A DNA stretch of 64,000 bases from Pomacea canaliculata (lineage: Eukaryota > Mollusca > Gastropoda > Architaenioglossa > Ampullariidae): the NCBI RefSeq assembly GCF_003073045.1, contig NC_037597.1:12249217-12313216 (forward strand), read 5' to 3'. A program made the position numbers and the translations under genes. Shown here piece after piece: positions 33,390 through 46,500 of this stretch (the first letter of the stretch is position 1; every line of letters starts with the position of its first letter). The notes beneath the pieces were generated by a model. It was not told where the DNA came from, searched no databases, and was given only the letters and a program-made list of their open reading frames with translations.

Positions 33390-35140
33390 TTCAAGGGAAA
33401 CAAAATAAAAGCACACAAAGTCTTTCTTTTAGTCTCTTTTCTCTACACTATTACTTAAACCTAACTATCACAATATTGAAGCATTAAGGTATGCTTCTGA
33501 TTTATCACACACATGCTGCCTGCAATCTAGATCTTCCCAGTCTTATTGATTGTTAGAAGACAACAGATGGAATGCCCTGTGCAGTTTTATTGACATAAAT
33601 CCTTACTCAGACCCTCCATCCTAAAAATCCCATTTGTTTGCTGCTGTTACTGTTTGGGAAAACTAAAGGGGTAGAAAAAGATGTATTTGACAGCATGAAT
33701 ATTTTCAGCTATTACACAGAAGTGTCAAAACATAATCAAATATTACTAAATGCAATCTTGATCAATGAAGCTTTTTCCTGCACAATGGCATAGTATTTTG
33801 AGACAGAGGGGTTGAACACAAATTTGCCGTAATATGAAAATATTTCATGCACTAAATTGTTTTCTAGGGCCATGGAACATTTAATATTGAAAGAAAATAA
33901 TTATCACACATCACAATGTTGTCATGAGGACGGATGAGATACTCTCATACATCTGCCATCATATGCCTCATCAATCAATAAAGTAAATAATGAAAGAATG
34001 ATCTCTACACTACATTCTGCAATGTACCAGTGTGTTTAGTCAGTGATGGGGATGAGACCTACGTGATGTTGAGAGAAAGAATGAGCCAGATTATGAATGC
34101 TTTTTTTTATTATTATTTTTTTTTTTTTAAGAAGACTGTGATATAGCCGCTTGCTACAACCTTTTGAAATGAGTCTGGATGACACTTCCTCCAAAACATT
34201 GTTTTGTCCTAAGGATATGTGACCTAATTCTTCTGGCAGATTGATGTTGATATGTATATTAATAGCAACTTAACTCCACTCCCATTTAAATGTACTAATC
34301 ACACTTACAAGCTGAAATCTACTGTGTTTTAAGCCCTGTCAACTTTAATTATAATCGATCTTGTCCATAAATTACACACAGAGTGATAATGATGTGTGTG
34401 ACCAGTAATTAGCTTTTCTGTGGTCTGTACTTGGTGCTTAGAGTCGACAAAATTACTAATAAATGCTCCAATGTTCTAAAAGCACAGAATCCATTTCATC
34501 ACAAACTTATAAACAGTTTTCTCTATTAATAATTCTTTCCAAATTGCCTGAGAGATTCATACAATTGCAATTAAAAAAATGTATTGGTATTTTCAACTTC
34601 TAAATTTACTTTCAACTTTGCCTTTTCCTCAGCAATGTACAATGTATTAACGAACTCTGGTGTGCATGTATGTTCTATCCTTCATGAAAGTCCGTGGCTC
34701 AATGTGTTCAGCAACAGAAAGGCTTTCGTAAAGTCACAACTGATTGAGGTTGCTAGCTGATCGTACCGCTATCACAGTGACAGATAATTAGTAAACTGTA
34801 TACAGATTTTACTGTACAATTGTTTGTGTTTCGTGGCAAAGTTCCCATCGCACGTGCATTTTTTGTGTAAGTAAAGGAAACAGGAAAAATGTCAAACTCG
34901 TGGCTACCTCAAGTGCCATTCTCATCCCACAGCAATCGTCGCAGGCGACTACGACAATATTGTTGCTAATTTCTGATTGGTTCAAAGTTTGTACACATGT
35001 ACACTTCCGGTCGTTTGCTCTCTCGTTAATGTTTCTACACTTACCGATTAAAATCTGATATATGTGTTGGAGCCTTGCATTAATCATTTTGGCGGACAGC
35101 AAAATACCCAGAGGCCATCTGAAGCGGTGACGCCTGCTTC
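33390..35140. promoter_or_regulatory. Divergent promoter region of GCC1 and SLC35B2
   Basis: The sequence at about 34930-35140 is richer in CpG than its surroundings. It has an ATTGG (CCAAT) box near 34976 and CACTTCCGG, an ETS-type site, near 35004. On the minus strand ATCG|GTAAGTGT near 35043 is a strong donor that could end a GCC1 5' UTR exon. On the plus strand CTTCAG|GTAAGCC at 35134/35135 could end the SLC35B2 first exon. The two candidate first exons face each other and may overlap. The 1.6 kb between 33390 and 34930 shows no exon. Confidence 0.45.
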
Positions 35141-36284
35141 AGGTAAGCCAGCTGCTTCACTTAAAACTTTATAATCGATTCCCTGCAGTTTCATGATGTG
35201 CAAGTGTCACTCCGTCGCTAGACGCTGTCCAAGTTGTAAACTTTTTATAACCTAAGCTGTCCGTCATGTCATTCCGTCTTGAAGCGACAGTCATTTATGG
35301 GAGGTTCAAAAATAAATCAGCCGTTAAGCATGCTTTGGCTGATATAGCAAAGTTAATCGTGTGTGAGGGAGTACAGCATCCTTTTTAGTTTGGCTTGTAC
35401 TTTAATTGTACTCTACCAAACTGCCAGCAAACAATAGATTTCATACTCATGCAGTTTCTTCCTTCAGCTGTACCTTAATGTGTGACACAGAAACAGGTTT
35501 TTTTGGTGAAGTTTTACTCAAAATATGTTGATTCAAGCGATTTAGCATGAGGTCACAGATGAGGGTTTCTTCCAGGTCTAGGAGGTTTGTCGTTCATTAT
35601 GCATTGTGTGAAGAATTTGTATTATATGTTATATAAATGGAAACGAAAACACTTTTGACAAGTTTTTAGATGTTTTGTATTAACAATTTTGTGTTAACTT
35701 TAGTTTGCTTTTTACAAAATATGCCTAAAGCATCAATATACTGAAAGAAAAAAAAAAAAAGACAAAATAACAGGTTTCTGAAGTTTTCATCATTTTTGAA
35801 TTAATGGTCTTGTTTAGATTTAGATTAGAAAAGTTAATTTCCTACTGTTTAGAAGCGTATGTAAATCACATAACAGAGCTCTAAATCAGCTGAAGAAAAT
35901 TTGCCGAACGGGGTCTGAAAATGTAAACAATATGAGGTCTGAGAGCATAAAAGAGTTTAAATTCAGCAGTCTCATTGCACAAAATAAACCAAACATATGA
36001 AAGTTAATATTTTGTCATTAGTTGTTATTAAATGTCAGTGACAGTTTAACATGCATAAAACATGTCTTGCATAGTTAAAGCATCAGGGATTGATGTTATA
36101 ATATTAATATCACACAGAGATATAGCCATGATTAATATATATCTATATAGATATGCATATATAATTTTTAAAAACCCAACAATTTTAATGAATATTTGCC
36201 TAAAAATCCTTAATTAATGTTACACATCACATCACCATATATAGTTGTACAAAATAAAGTTAACCAAATGTTAATGCCCTGTTG

Positions 36285-36440
36285 GTGGTTGACAAACATC
36301 AAGGACTGGACAGGCCACCAGTTTGGAGACCTACTGAAAGAGACACAGAATAGGCCCTTCTGATCATCCTTTACCATGTTTGCATGCATCATGTTCCCTC
36401 CGATGACTGGTTACAGTTGAGGGATAGGGAGAGAAAGAGA
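36285..36440 (+). mobile_element. LINE C-terminal scrap (KDWTG motif)
   Basis: In the SLC35B2 5' intron the plus strand reads IKDWTGHQFGDLLKETQNR, then a stop, then MFACIMFPPMTGYS and another stop. This is the usual end of the same mollusc LINE type seen at 6830-6890. Only the last 40 or so codons survive. Confidence 0.5.
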
Positions 36441-36489
36441 GTGCCATGTACCTCCTGGTCACAATAAAATGGTGGAGACCAGTGTTTTA

Positions 36490-37165
36490 TAAACTTGCTA
36501 TAGAAGGTTAATAACAAAAGGCACTTCTTCTGACTCCATCACAACGTGCACTGGCTCATCTCAGGGCTGTGTTTTATCCCCGCATTTGTTTGTCATATAT
36601 ACCAACAGCTGTCGCAGCAATCAAGAAGGTCAATATCTTGTCAAATCTGGATGATACTGCACTGTTCTCTCTTCTTAGCAGGCCAGTAGTAACCCATGGC
36701 TTTGGCAGAGTTTATCGCCTGATGTAATGTCAATTTCTTAGAACTTAGTGTAAGACCAAAGAGATTGTCTTTGATTTTCATTGGATTTCTCCGCCAAGTC
36801 CTGTAAGTGTCATCCATGACAAGGAGGTGTAAATTGTCCCCATATTTAAATACCTGGGCACCATCTTTGATGGCAGACTTTGCTGGGATCCCAACACTCA
36901 AGCGTTTGTGAAGAAGGCTTAAAAATCCCCTTTTCTTCTCCGGAAGCTAAAATGTTTCTTTGTCTCCCAGATATTTTTGTCATTCATTGTATAGATCCCT
37001 TATAGTGAGCATGCTGTCCTTCTCATTTATCTATTTTTACAACTGTTTATCAGTGAAGGACAAGAGAAGCATACATTGTGTTCTATCCACCAGCTCCAAA
37101 GTTATTGGAACAGTCTGAGTGCTTTTCAGACTCAGTATAATAGGCAGACACTTCTAGAATTGTCT
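36490..37165 (+). mobile_element. LINE reverse-transcriptase fragment (CR1/L2/Rex-like)
   Basis: The plus strand encodes TGSSQGCVLSPHLFVIYTN (the conserved SxGxPQGxxLSP region) near 36550-36606. After frame changes it gives FKYLGTIFDGRLCWD around 36846-36890, then KSPFLLRKLKCFFVSQIF and EGQEKHTLCSIHQL to about 37105. The order matches reverse-transcriptase palm and thumb sequences of CR1/L2-like LINEs. The YxDD motif is eroded. Several stops and shifts show a dead copy. It belongs to a different LINE type from the KDWTG scrap just upstream. Confidence 0.7.
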
Positions 37166-37422
37166 TCCTCTAATTGCCTTCTGGGATAAATAAAGTCTTA
37201 TAACAAGTGTAATGTGAGTGTAATATGTTGGTAATAGGATATTTGTTTCATGACAGCAGCAGTGAACATTCTGTCACTTATGGTTAATTTTGAAATGTGT
37301 AGCTTCACTACTTTGATAATATAAAATTGAGCAGAAAACCTTGCTTTTGATATTCTGCATTGTGATGTTTAGTAATTAGTGTGTAATGGTCCTACTTCTG
37401 ACCTCTGCACTTTATTTTTCAG

Positions 37423-37437
37423 GACTTTGGAGGAAAG
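37423..37437 (+). other. Candidate 15-nt 5' UTR micro-exon of SLC35B2
   Basis: GACTTTGGAGGAAAG is bounded by a good acceptor (TTTATTTTTCAG) and a perfect donor (GTAAGTGA). It contains no ATG. It would join the candidate first exon ending near 35134 to the coding exon at 38759. This is inferred from splice signals alone. Confidence 0.35.
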
Positions 37438-38765
37438 GTAAGTGATCTTTTAAAACAAACTGAAAAGGATTGGTGATTAGCAGAAAGTGTGGTTGTAGAG
37501 AGTGGAGTTTTGCCTCTTTTTGTCAGAATGACTCCATTTTTTGTTATATTTAAACAATATCCATACTTTTCATTTTTAATTTTAATGCCTGCAGCAGCAT
37601 GAAGATGACATCAATTTAAAGGGAATAAAAATACAAAAACTTCTTTACTTTTTAAATATTTTGTAGCAAGACTTGTGCAGATAAAATGATCTAGTATTTT
37701 TGTTATTTAAATATTTTGGAATATCCCTAGTGATAAATTATTATCGGATGAGAATGGTCTGCCTCATGAGAATTGCTTGCACCACCCAGCCCTGCATTTA
37801 AGGGGCTCATGAAGACAGACTAGATTGTAATGGTTAAAGGCTTGTTAAATAGAAGGTTGTTGCAGAGGTTATCCATAAAGATTGCAATGATTAGCATGCC
37901 TGAGCAATACACTGATCATTTAGGACCGATCAATAACAACTGTGCTCTGGTTAATAGATTTCTTTGCTAGAGCAATATATGAGCTGCCGCTAGTAGTGTT
38001 AGTAGCACTGACTTGAGTTGAAGCTGAGTGCTGGAGTGCTCTGTATAAAAGGTATTTATGCAGAAACAGAATCGGTCTTATGATGTTTAAAGAACATAAA
38101 AAGCTAATATTTGCCAAAAGATGTGTCTAAGATTTTAAAATAAATTTAGATGGATCTTAATAGGAATTAGAGTTATTTTGATTAGGAGTGTTCTTCAAAA
38201 AAGCATGTTCAAGCATTAGCAATGTAATAATAATGCTGGAAACTTATCTCTTTTTAACCCCATGTCTGGATATTCTTTTAAGTTGGGAGCATTGCTTATG
38301 ATTATCTTAATAACTAGACATAGGTCTTAAAGTTCTTAATAGTGTTACATTTATAGCTATATTTGAAAGTGTCATGATCTCTTACTCTGTACTAGCACAT
38401 TTTTTTCTTTTTTTTTTTTTTGCGTTTGTGTCATTCTTTCTTTTGCAGTCATTATTGTAGTGGAGCCTTGTAAACTTTATTGTGTGTATTGGTATCTACT
38501 TTTTTACATGACATCTTTTTCTGCTGCTTAGCTTCCTCTACCCACCTTTAAATAAAGTGACAACAGAAAGCTTAACAATAAAAATGTGCCTTTCGCAGCA
38601 TTGAATTTTGTTTCAGTGTTTCTTTTGTATTATTTTTAACCAATGCAATCAGATGCTGGATAATGTTGAACACCCACCTACTCTTCTTTCATCCTAGATC
38701 TGAATTAGTCATTGGCCAAAAACTGTGTAAGTAACACCAATTCTGTTTTTGAATTTAGGTTCAGG

Positions 38766-41700
38766 ATGGCGGTTCTAGCCTCATTGATACTTTTCGGTGT
38801 CCTGGTAATACCAGTCACCATTCTGGGCCAAGCTGCAGATGAAGACCCAGCAGGGGATGCTCCAGATGCATGGACAGACTTCTGGGTTGTTCGCCTCACA
38901 TTAAACTTGCTTGGCTATGCCACAATCTTTGTACCAGGTTTTTTGTTGATACAGTACTTGAGGAAGATTAAATACAATGAGACTGCAGGTGAGTCACTGA
39001 AACATTACCCCACTCCCTCCTTCCCCCCAAACCCCAAGCAAAAAACATTTCTTAAATGGTGAAAGTAATCAATAATCATAATTTACTTATAAGTATGCCA
39101 TAAATCTTTGTTGATAAGTGTTTAAGATTTTATTTTTTTTTTGCAATAATAATTTTTTTTAAATGCTCGAAAAATGTTAACTTATTGGAGTCTCATTCAT
39201 AAGTTCCCAGTGTTCCAAAATCATTTATTGGGATCCTAGGTTGCCAATTTTGAAAAGTTCCATGGAGGTTCATTCATTGGTTAACTCGTGTTATTCTCAT
39301 TAATGTTACAGTATCCATATTCTTTATCACACCTCAGAAATAAAAAGGAAAAAAAAATGTGTATTTTCGATCATCTTACATCTTAATTAATGTATCTATT
39401 TACTGGTCATATTTTGCTTCTTTTTTTTTTTCTTTTTGCATGTTGACTCCACTGAAACCAGTAGATCATATGGTTCTTGATTTTGCAATGTTTACACATG
39501 TGGTGTTAGTAGCATTGTATATTAAATTCATTTTGAGAAGTGCTAGGATTTTCTGGTAATTAAGGTGATAATTGTATTGGCTAGAGCAAACCAGTCTGAA
39601 CCAGTCTGTCCTGGATATTGCATTTGAGATTTTTTTTTAAAGCAAAAGCTTGGAGATATCGATATATAGCCTTGATTTACCATTGGGTGCGCAACAGTTG
39701 GCTACCTAATGTCACAGCTGGTTTTAAGGCATAAGCAATGTGTGTATTATATATCAGATGACATTGTACTAATATCATACAGTGTTTCAGCAAGTTAACA
39801 TAGTTCCTTGCACCAAAAATGGGTGATCTGTCAACTATTTCCAGCAATTTAAACTTTAAAGAATTTAAAACTTAAAGCTAATAAAGTGTTCAAGAAGTAG
39901 CATTAGATATGTTGTAAATTGTTTGTTATATATTTATGCATTCTATTATTACAATTCAAAATTGCACAAGAGCTTTTGGGGCACCCTATATAAATATATA
40001 TAAATGAAAATACAGGATTAACAGTAGCTTGAAAATGTTTTTGGACATAGGGGTGGTATACGTTTTCTGTGTGTGGGCTTGTATGAATGTTGGTGAATGG
40101 GAGATCATAGGTGAGATTTTCCTATCAAAAATAAAGACCACATTTTCTATGGAATTGAAGCAGCATTTCAAAAAGTTGTCAGAATAATTATTATTTAAGC
40201 AAGGTAGTACATGCTTATTGCCAATCCGTGAAGCAAATTGTCAAAGCCTGAAACATTCAGGCCAGCAAAACTGACTGGTGGTACAGGAGGTACCTGCTAG
40301 CATTAGCAAGTTCTTGGCCAAAGCACAGTTACAGAGCCATCCAATCTGTTTGCCACATTAATTGGCAGGACACAGACGAAATCATTTTATCAGCACACCT
40401 TCAATTATTGAGCATCCAAACACAGACACTCCCTTTCAAATTCACTATTAACGACTTCCTCAGAGGTCTACATGTACATTTCATTGACATCTGTTTCAAA
40501 GGGACAGCTCCTTGCTTATTGATACAAACAACCTATAGGTAGTAGTTTGATGGTACATTGTTGTTGCACTACACTTAACCCTTTTATTTTTGGTTTGTTC
40601 TTTTTTCTATTAATGCCCTCTGATTACACTGACTTTCCTTCATATACTTTCTTGTTGCTTTGTTTTACCCTCCCTTCTGTATTATCATTTTCTTTAGTTA
40701 CATCTCAAAGGAAACAAAAGTAGCAGTGGAGACCGTTTAATGATGTCCTGATTAGAGCTGGTGTTGTGATGTTGCAGGCCCAGGATGCTTGTCCAACATG
40801 GCAGTACTGTGTGTGTTTGGCCATGAGAAGGATATCACCACCGTGGCAGAGGAGGGTGGCCAGACCATCAGCGCTCAAAAAAAAATGGAAGAACAACCAT
40901 TTTCCAAGAAGGCACTAGTGCTTAGCGTGTGTTTCTTTGGTCTCCAGGGCTCCTATTTGACTTGGGGCCTGCTGCAAGAGCGCATCATGACGTTTGAATA
41001 TGGCAAAACAAACACCAGCAGTGGAGAGTTCTTTAAAAATTCCCAGTTCCTGGTCTTTGTGAACCGTGTGTTGGCTTTTGTGATTGCCCTGCTAGTAATC
41101 TTTTTTCAGCATCAGCCCAAGCATACTGCACCATTGTATAAGTATTGCTTCAGTTCTTTCTCCAATATTATGAGCAGCTGGTGCCAGTATGAAGCCCTCA
41201 AGTTTGTCAGCTTTCCAACTCAGGTCAGAGTGATTTGTTGCCAGCACTTTTAGTGTTAATTGTAACTAGAAGCCTATGATTATGTTTTAATGTATATGTT
41301 AGTAAATTGGTTTTGTACATTTATAGAAGCTAAAAACAAAAAAACTCAACATATTTTAAGAGGACATACATTTAAATTTCTATGAATTGGAGGAAGGACT
41401 ACCAGATACACCGTTCAAAAAATACTTCAATAAGATTACAAATTGTAAATCATTGTAGGGAGAGTACATTTACAAAAAAGGGGGGTGGGTGACCTAACCC
41501 TAATTTTCTAGGGAAGGTAATGACAGGGGAAGGGGCTGGTTTCGTTTTACTTTCCATATTACACCGTTTTCACTCCTATAAGTTATGGCCTTTTAATTTA
41601 CTAAATGTAACTTCCACCTGTATTAGGACAACCAACATGTCATTAGCAAAAATATACCCCCAGAATCTTGAGAAATAGCTGTTACCTTGTCCAGACAGGC

Positions 41701-43580
41701 CTGATTTCTCACATATGGTGCTTTAAAGTGTCTTACTCGGGCAAATGTCCTTTAATACATTTGGCTTGCATTTAAAACATCTCATAAAGTGCTTTAAGAG
41801 TAACCAGATATAAAACATAATACACTCAGTACCCCTTGGAAGTTTTCTGATGAGCACGATGAAACTGGTCTGCAAACATAAAATTGGAACTCGTCTGCAA
41901 CATCAGCTTGTCTGAAGAACTGCAGGTTGTAAAAATTAGCTTTCAGCAAAAGCAAAAGTAGCTGTCAGATTCAGTGGAAGAGAAAAACACTGCTTATTGT
42001 TCTTTGTCACCTGTTTTATTGGTGCAGAAAGCACAATTCATTTTTTCAGCAGTATTGCCTTTGCAAACTTGTGAGAATATGTACATGTACATATTCAGCT
42101 GTGTAATTACATCTTTATATATGTGAAAAGCAGACTGTGGCAGTTATGTGAGGGTCTGTTGAGAATTATGCAGAAATATTTGTCTGTCTCACCCAATTTT
42201 ATTCTTTTCATAGGAAGGTCATAGACTATATTTGGTTGGTGTATGTTGCTTCTGAGCACATTTATTTTCCTCATTATGTTACTAGTGGCACCAAACAAAA
42301 TTGCAATATACTTCTACTATGCAGAGTAAATTTGTATGTTGTAATTTGAGTGTGAGAGTCACATAGTAGCTAGTACCACCACAAGTTTTCTCTCCCCTCT
42401 GAGGGGGTGTTTGATCTCTTATCCCTTCCTCTCCTTTGATCAGTAAATTTACTCTGCTCTGAGAGTCAATCAGGAGACTGGACATCAGCTAGGCTATGTG
42501 GGTACCTTGCAAATTTTGTGAAGGGGGGATTGTGGGGAAATACAAAGGGTGAGTGATTTAAAGAGAGGTGCATTGGGAGGAAGGCATAGCAGAAATGGTA
42601 TGCAGCGTTTTGCCTCTTGCCATTTGACCTGACCATTGATGGATCAACAGGGGATTGAAAATCAGCCAGGCAGTACTGGGTTCCCTTAATAGGAGGACAT
42701 AATAGATTTTGCTGAACAAGAAAGGATGCCATTTTGTTTACTCCTGTTAAAGAAATGGCATTATAATGCAATGTTTAAAAGCTTTTTCTCATAGATAGGG
42801 AAGACAGTGGTAATTGAAGTATAAAAACTGTTATAAACTACTTTTAAAGTTGTAAGTTTATTTTGTGACTTTTCTGAAAAACTTGTCTAATGTATTCTGA
42901 TTTTTGCACAGGTTCTTGCCAAAGCATCCAAGGTGATTCCAGTCATGTTGATGGGGAAGATTGTGTCAAAGAGAACTTACGAGGCATATGAATATATCAC
43001 TGCTGTCATGATCTCAGTTGGTGTATCCATGTTTTTGTTAACAAGCCAAGATGCCACACGAAGTAAAGACACTGTCACAACCACTTCAGGACTTGTGATG
43101 TTGGTAGGGTACATGCTTTTTGACAGCTTCACTTCCAACTGGCAGGGAGAACTCTTTACCCAATACAAAATGTCCTCCATCCAGATGATGGCTGGCGTCA
43201 ACCTTTTCTCCTGTCTTCTCACCACAGTATCGCTGATAGAGCAAGGAGGCTTCATTGAGGCCTCAGCCTTTATGTTTCGACATCCAGATTTTTTTGTCCA
43301 CTCTGTCATCCTCAGCATTTGCTCAGCCACTGGTCAGCTGTTCATTTTCTACACAATAGCACAGTTTGGTGCGGTCACTTTCATTATCATCATGACTATG
43401 CGGCAAGGCTTTGCAATCCTCCTTTCTTGCATCATTTATGGCCATCCTGTTACTGTCATTGGTATCCTGGGCATTGGCATTGTGTTTGCAGCACTTTTTA
43501 TCCGTATTTATGCGACACAGCAAAAACGTGCAGTAAAACTGTCACAAGCAGCCCTGCCTGCTCGAAGTGAGCGAACATAA
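38766..43580 (+). CDS. SLC35B2: PAPS transporter 1 (Golgi 3'-phosphoadenosine 5'-phosphosulfate carrier)
   Basis: The protein moves PAPS into the Golgi lumen, supplying sulfotransferases that sulfate glycans and proteins. Three coding exons, 38766-38988, 40778-41223 and 42912-43580, join in phase and give 445 residues (human 432). The N-terminus is hydrophobic ([15 protein letters not shown]), then [15 protein letters not shown]. Exon 2 has [20 protein letters not shown] and [17 protein letters not shown]. Exon 3 has [42 protein letters not shown] and [11 protein letters not shown]. These are family signatures of the PAPST/UAA group of multi-spanning nucleotide-sugar carriers. The basic tail ends shortly after the last membrane segment. 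The start is the only ATG after the acceptor at 38757 that keeps the conserved frame. Candidate poly(A) signals lie at 44270-44275 and further on. Confidence 0.96.
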
Positions 43581-46500
43581 AGTGTCTTTACTACTTACAT
43601 TTACAAAGTGATGGTTGAGCATGAAAAAGGTATGAAGTGGGATTCTTAGGTTGGAAAGTTTTCAGTATTTTTTTTTTTAAGCTTGAGAACTGATTAAATG
43701 TGAATGCTTGTGTCCATCTGCTATACAAGCTGATTTTTGTCTTTGATGAAAATCTCTCACAGACTGACACTTTATGGCTGTAATTGCAATTTTTGTCAGT
43801 ATATTTGAACAGTGTGATATTTAAAGAGTGGTGTATACTTCAATGGAATGTAGTGCATTTGCAATGAGAGAGAAAAGTGTGGCTTCTGGTCACATAAAAG
43901 TTAGAATAACATATGCAGATTGATAGATCACAGAATATTTTCTTTATCTTTTTGGTCATTTGTTTGACATAAACATTTGAAGTTTAGCTCTTTGGTAATA
44001 TGGGAACTATTTAAAGGACACTTTTCCTGTATGTATCAGTGCAACTCAACAGAACTGACATGGATGTGAAACAACTTTTATAAATGTGTATGCAAATGCT
44101 TCCATATGCTTGCATTAAATATTGTTGAGGGGAGGGGGATTAAAAAGTGTTGATATTAACTAGGCCCAAGAATCTCTCACTAGTCATTTTTTTTACGCTG
44201 ATTATTGCGATCCATTACTGGGTCAGTTCTTTACTTTTCCAATCAAGATATTAACTTTTTTAAATAAGAAATAAAAAAATTTTTTACATGAAAATCATGT
44301 TATACTTTTCAAGCATTATCCTGAAAGAGTATTCTACTGTGTACATCAACTGTGATGTCGCTGAAGCCATTATGATTATTTACCCATGTACAGTTTTTGG
44401 GAGTTTTTTGTTTATTGTTTTATTTGTTCATGGTTTATAAAGTATTTATATCTGTGTAAAAAATCTTGATAGATTTATGAGCCTTATAGTAGTGTATAAT
44501 TTTTAGGGGGGAATCGAGAAGGACCTCATTTATTTGGGCATCACGAACTTTAGGAATTTTTGTCTGTAATGATATGAATGTATGATACTATTCGGTGGCT
44601 TGATAATGAGAACAACTATTTGATAGTTTCTACAGAGAAATATAACTTCAAGTCTGTGCTTTAGTGTCTTGAAATTATAAAAGCATAGCTTGCACAGTTA
44701 TTTCTTGTTCCAATTGGTGCATTGAATGTGTTTGTTTAAGCCACGTGCTCTTTGGTCAGGACAACAGAACAGGTGATCAAGAACTATTCTCATCAGCTTT
44801 AGTAAAAACGATGCAGGAAAAATTTGTCTTCAGAAGAGCTAATTCTCATTTCTAGCTAATTGGATTATCAGATAAATTTTTGACTGCCTGACTTATTCAG
44901 CTTTATTAATAGCTGTAGGCATATTTAGAACAAAGTTATTTCCTCAATTTTATGTTCTTTTTGCTCACTTTTTGTGAGTCTTGTTTGCATCTACAGAAAT
45001 ACTTGTATAAATGATAAATACTTGCTTGATAAGCAAGCTGACCACAACCATATCACTATACTGCCTCTTTGAATACATATGAAACATTCTGGAAATACCT
45101 GCTTTTGTACAGTTGTTCCTTCCTCGAGCATTTTCATTTTCTGTCTTTAATCTTTTTCACATTTTCATATTACATTCGATGACTCAAGTGGGTTTAACAA
45201 AAATATAATTAAAAATATTTTCATAATTTTTAATTTGATAAAAAAGAAATGATTTCAGATTCTACTGCTGCATCCCACTGTTTTAATTCACTTCTCTTTG
45301 TCAGGGGTATAACTATGGTATTTAGCAATTTTTCTGGCACATCCAGAGGGAAGACAAAGAAATATACAGTAAATTAAAATTGCATCTTTGTGCTTTAAAA
45401 TCTAAAAAAAATGTATATTTGACTTATATTTTAACATTTAAAATATTATTTTTGAGGAGACAAAGCTGCACAATTTGAGCCAGATTGGTACAAAATCTGA
45501 AGAGAAACCTAACGATATCAGAGGGGGATGGAGTGTGCTTGGTGGGGATGGGGGGAAAATTGTGTTCCCTAAACCCTTGTTGGAGACTTGATCATCTTAC
45601 ATGATGCACCAACATGCTATGCCCAGATATATTAACCAGTGGAGTTTTTAATTTCCTCAAATCTGACTGTACTATCAATGAAATATTCAAAAATTACTAC
45701 AAAAGCTCTGTCAGGTGGTTTTTACAATCTTCTTAACTTGCAGATTACAACTGAAATTCACACCATTATATCTAGAAAATGACTAAGGAGATACATTCTT
45801 CACATTTTCCACAATGTGCTTTCTATTTTAATTTCTTTTTCTTTTTTTTTTTTTTTTGGGGGGGGGGGGGGGTCGTCTGTGAGCCAGGATGAAGATGCTA
45901 TTTTTGCTCTCATGAGTATTTATGTACATGCTAAGCATTTGTAATGATAACTTTTTGATGCTTTAAATGTGAACAGTTACTTTTGACATGCAAGTATTGC
46001 TTGCTTTATTTCTTGAAAGAAGAAATCAAAACTACTGTTTAAAACCTGACCCGATAGTGTGAAAAATGCATATTCCTTTGTGACATATGAGATGATTTAA
46101 ACTTACTAGATATGAACAATGTACTTCATTTGCATTTTCATTAATATGTGGTGACCTAAACTTGCATGGTGATTATAAGTAGCACACAGGACCCGGTGTT
46201 AATACCAAAGAAGTCCTGTATAACCATTAAGAAACTATTACATTTATTGTTTGTTTTTATAAGGCGCAATATTAAATTTTCACCTATATGTTGCTTATTT
46301 TTAATAACAAATATGAGATCATTTTGCTGTGGTCACTTTTAACAGATTGTTTTGCAGACTACACAGATCTGTGCGCTGAACTCGTGCTTTTTCTTCTTCT
46401 TTTTTTTTTTTAATGCAGGCATTAACCAGCTTCCCGGCTGTTGGGTTAAATTGTCCCTTTTGTCCTTTACATTAGTGCATTAACTCATTCAGTACAAACA

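Noticed and set aside
36641-36901. 86-codon minus-strand open frame
   Set aside because: It is the antisense of the LINE reverse-transcriptase fragment at 36.5-37.2 kb.
42360-42780. Possible internal duplication in the SLC35B2 intron (TCAGC.AGGC..GGGT.CC)
   Set aside because: Similarity is short and weak over about 50 bp; it could be chance.
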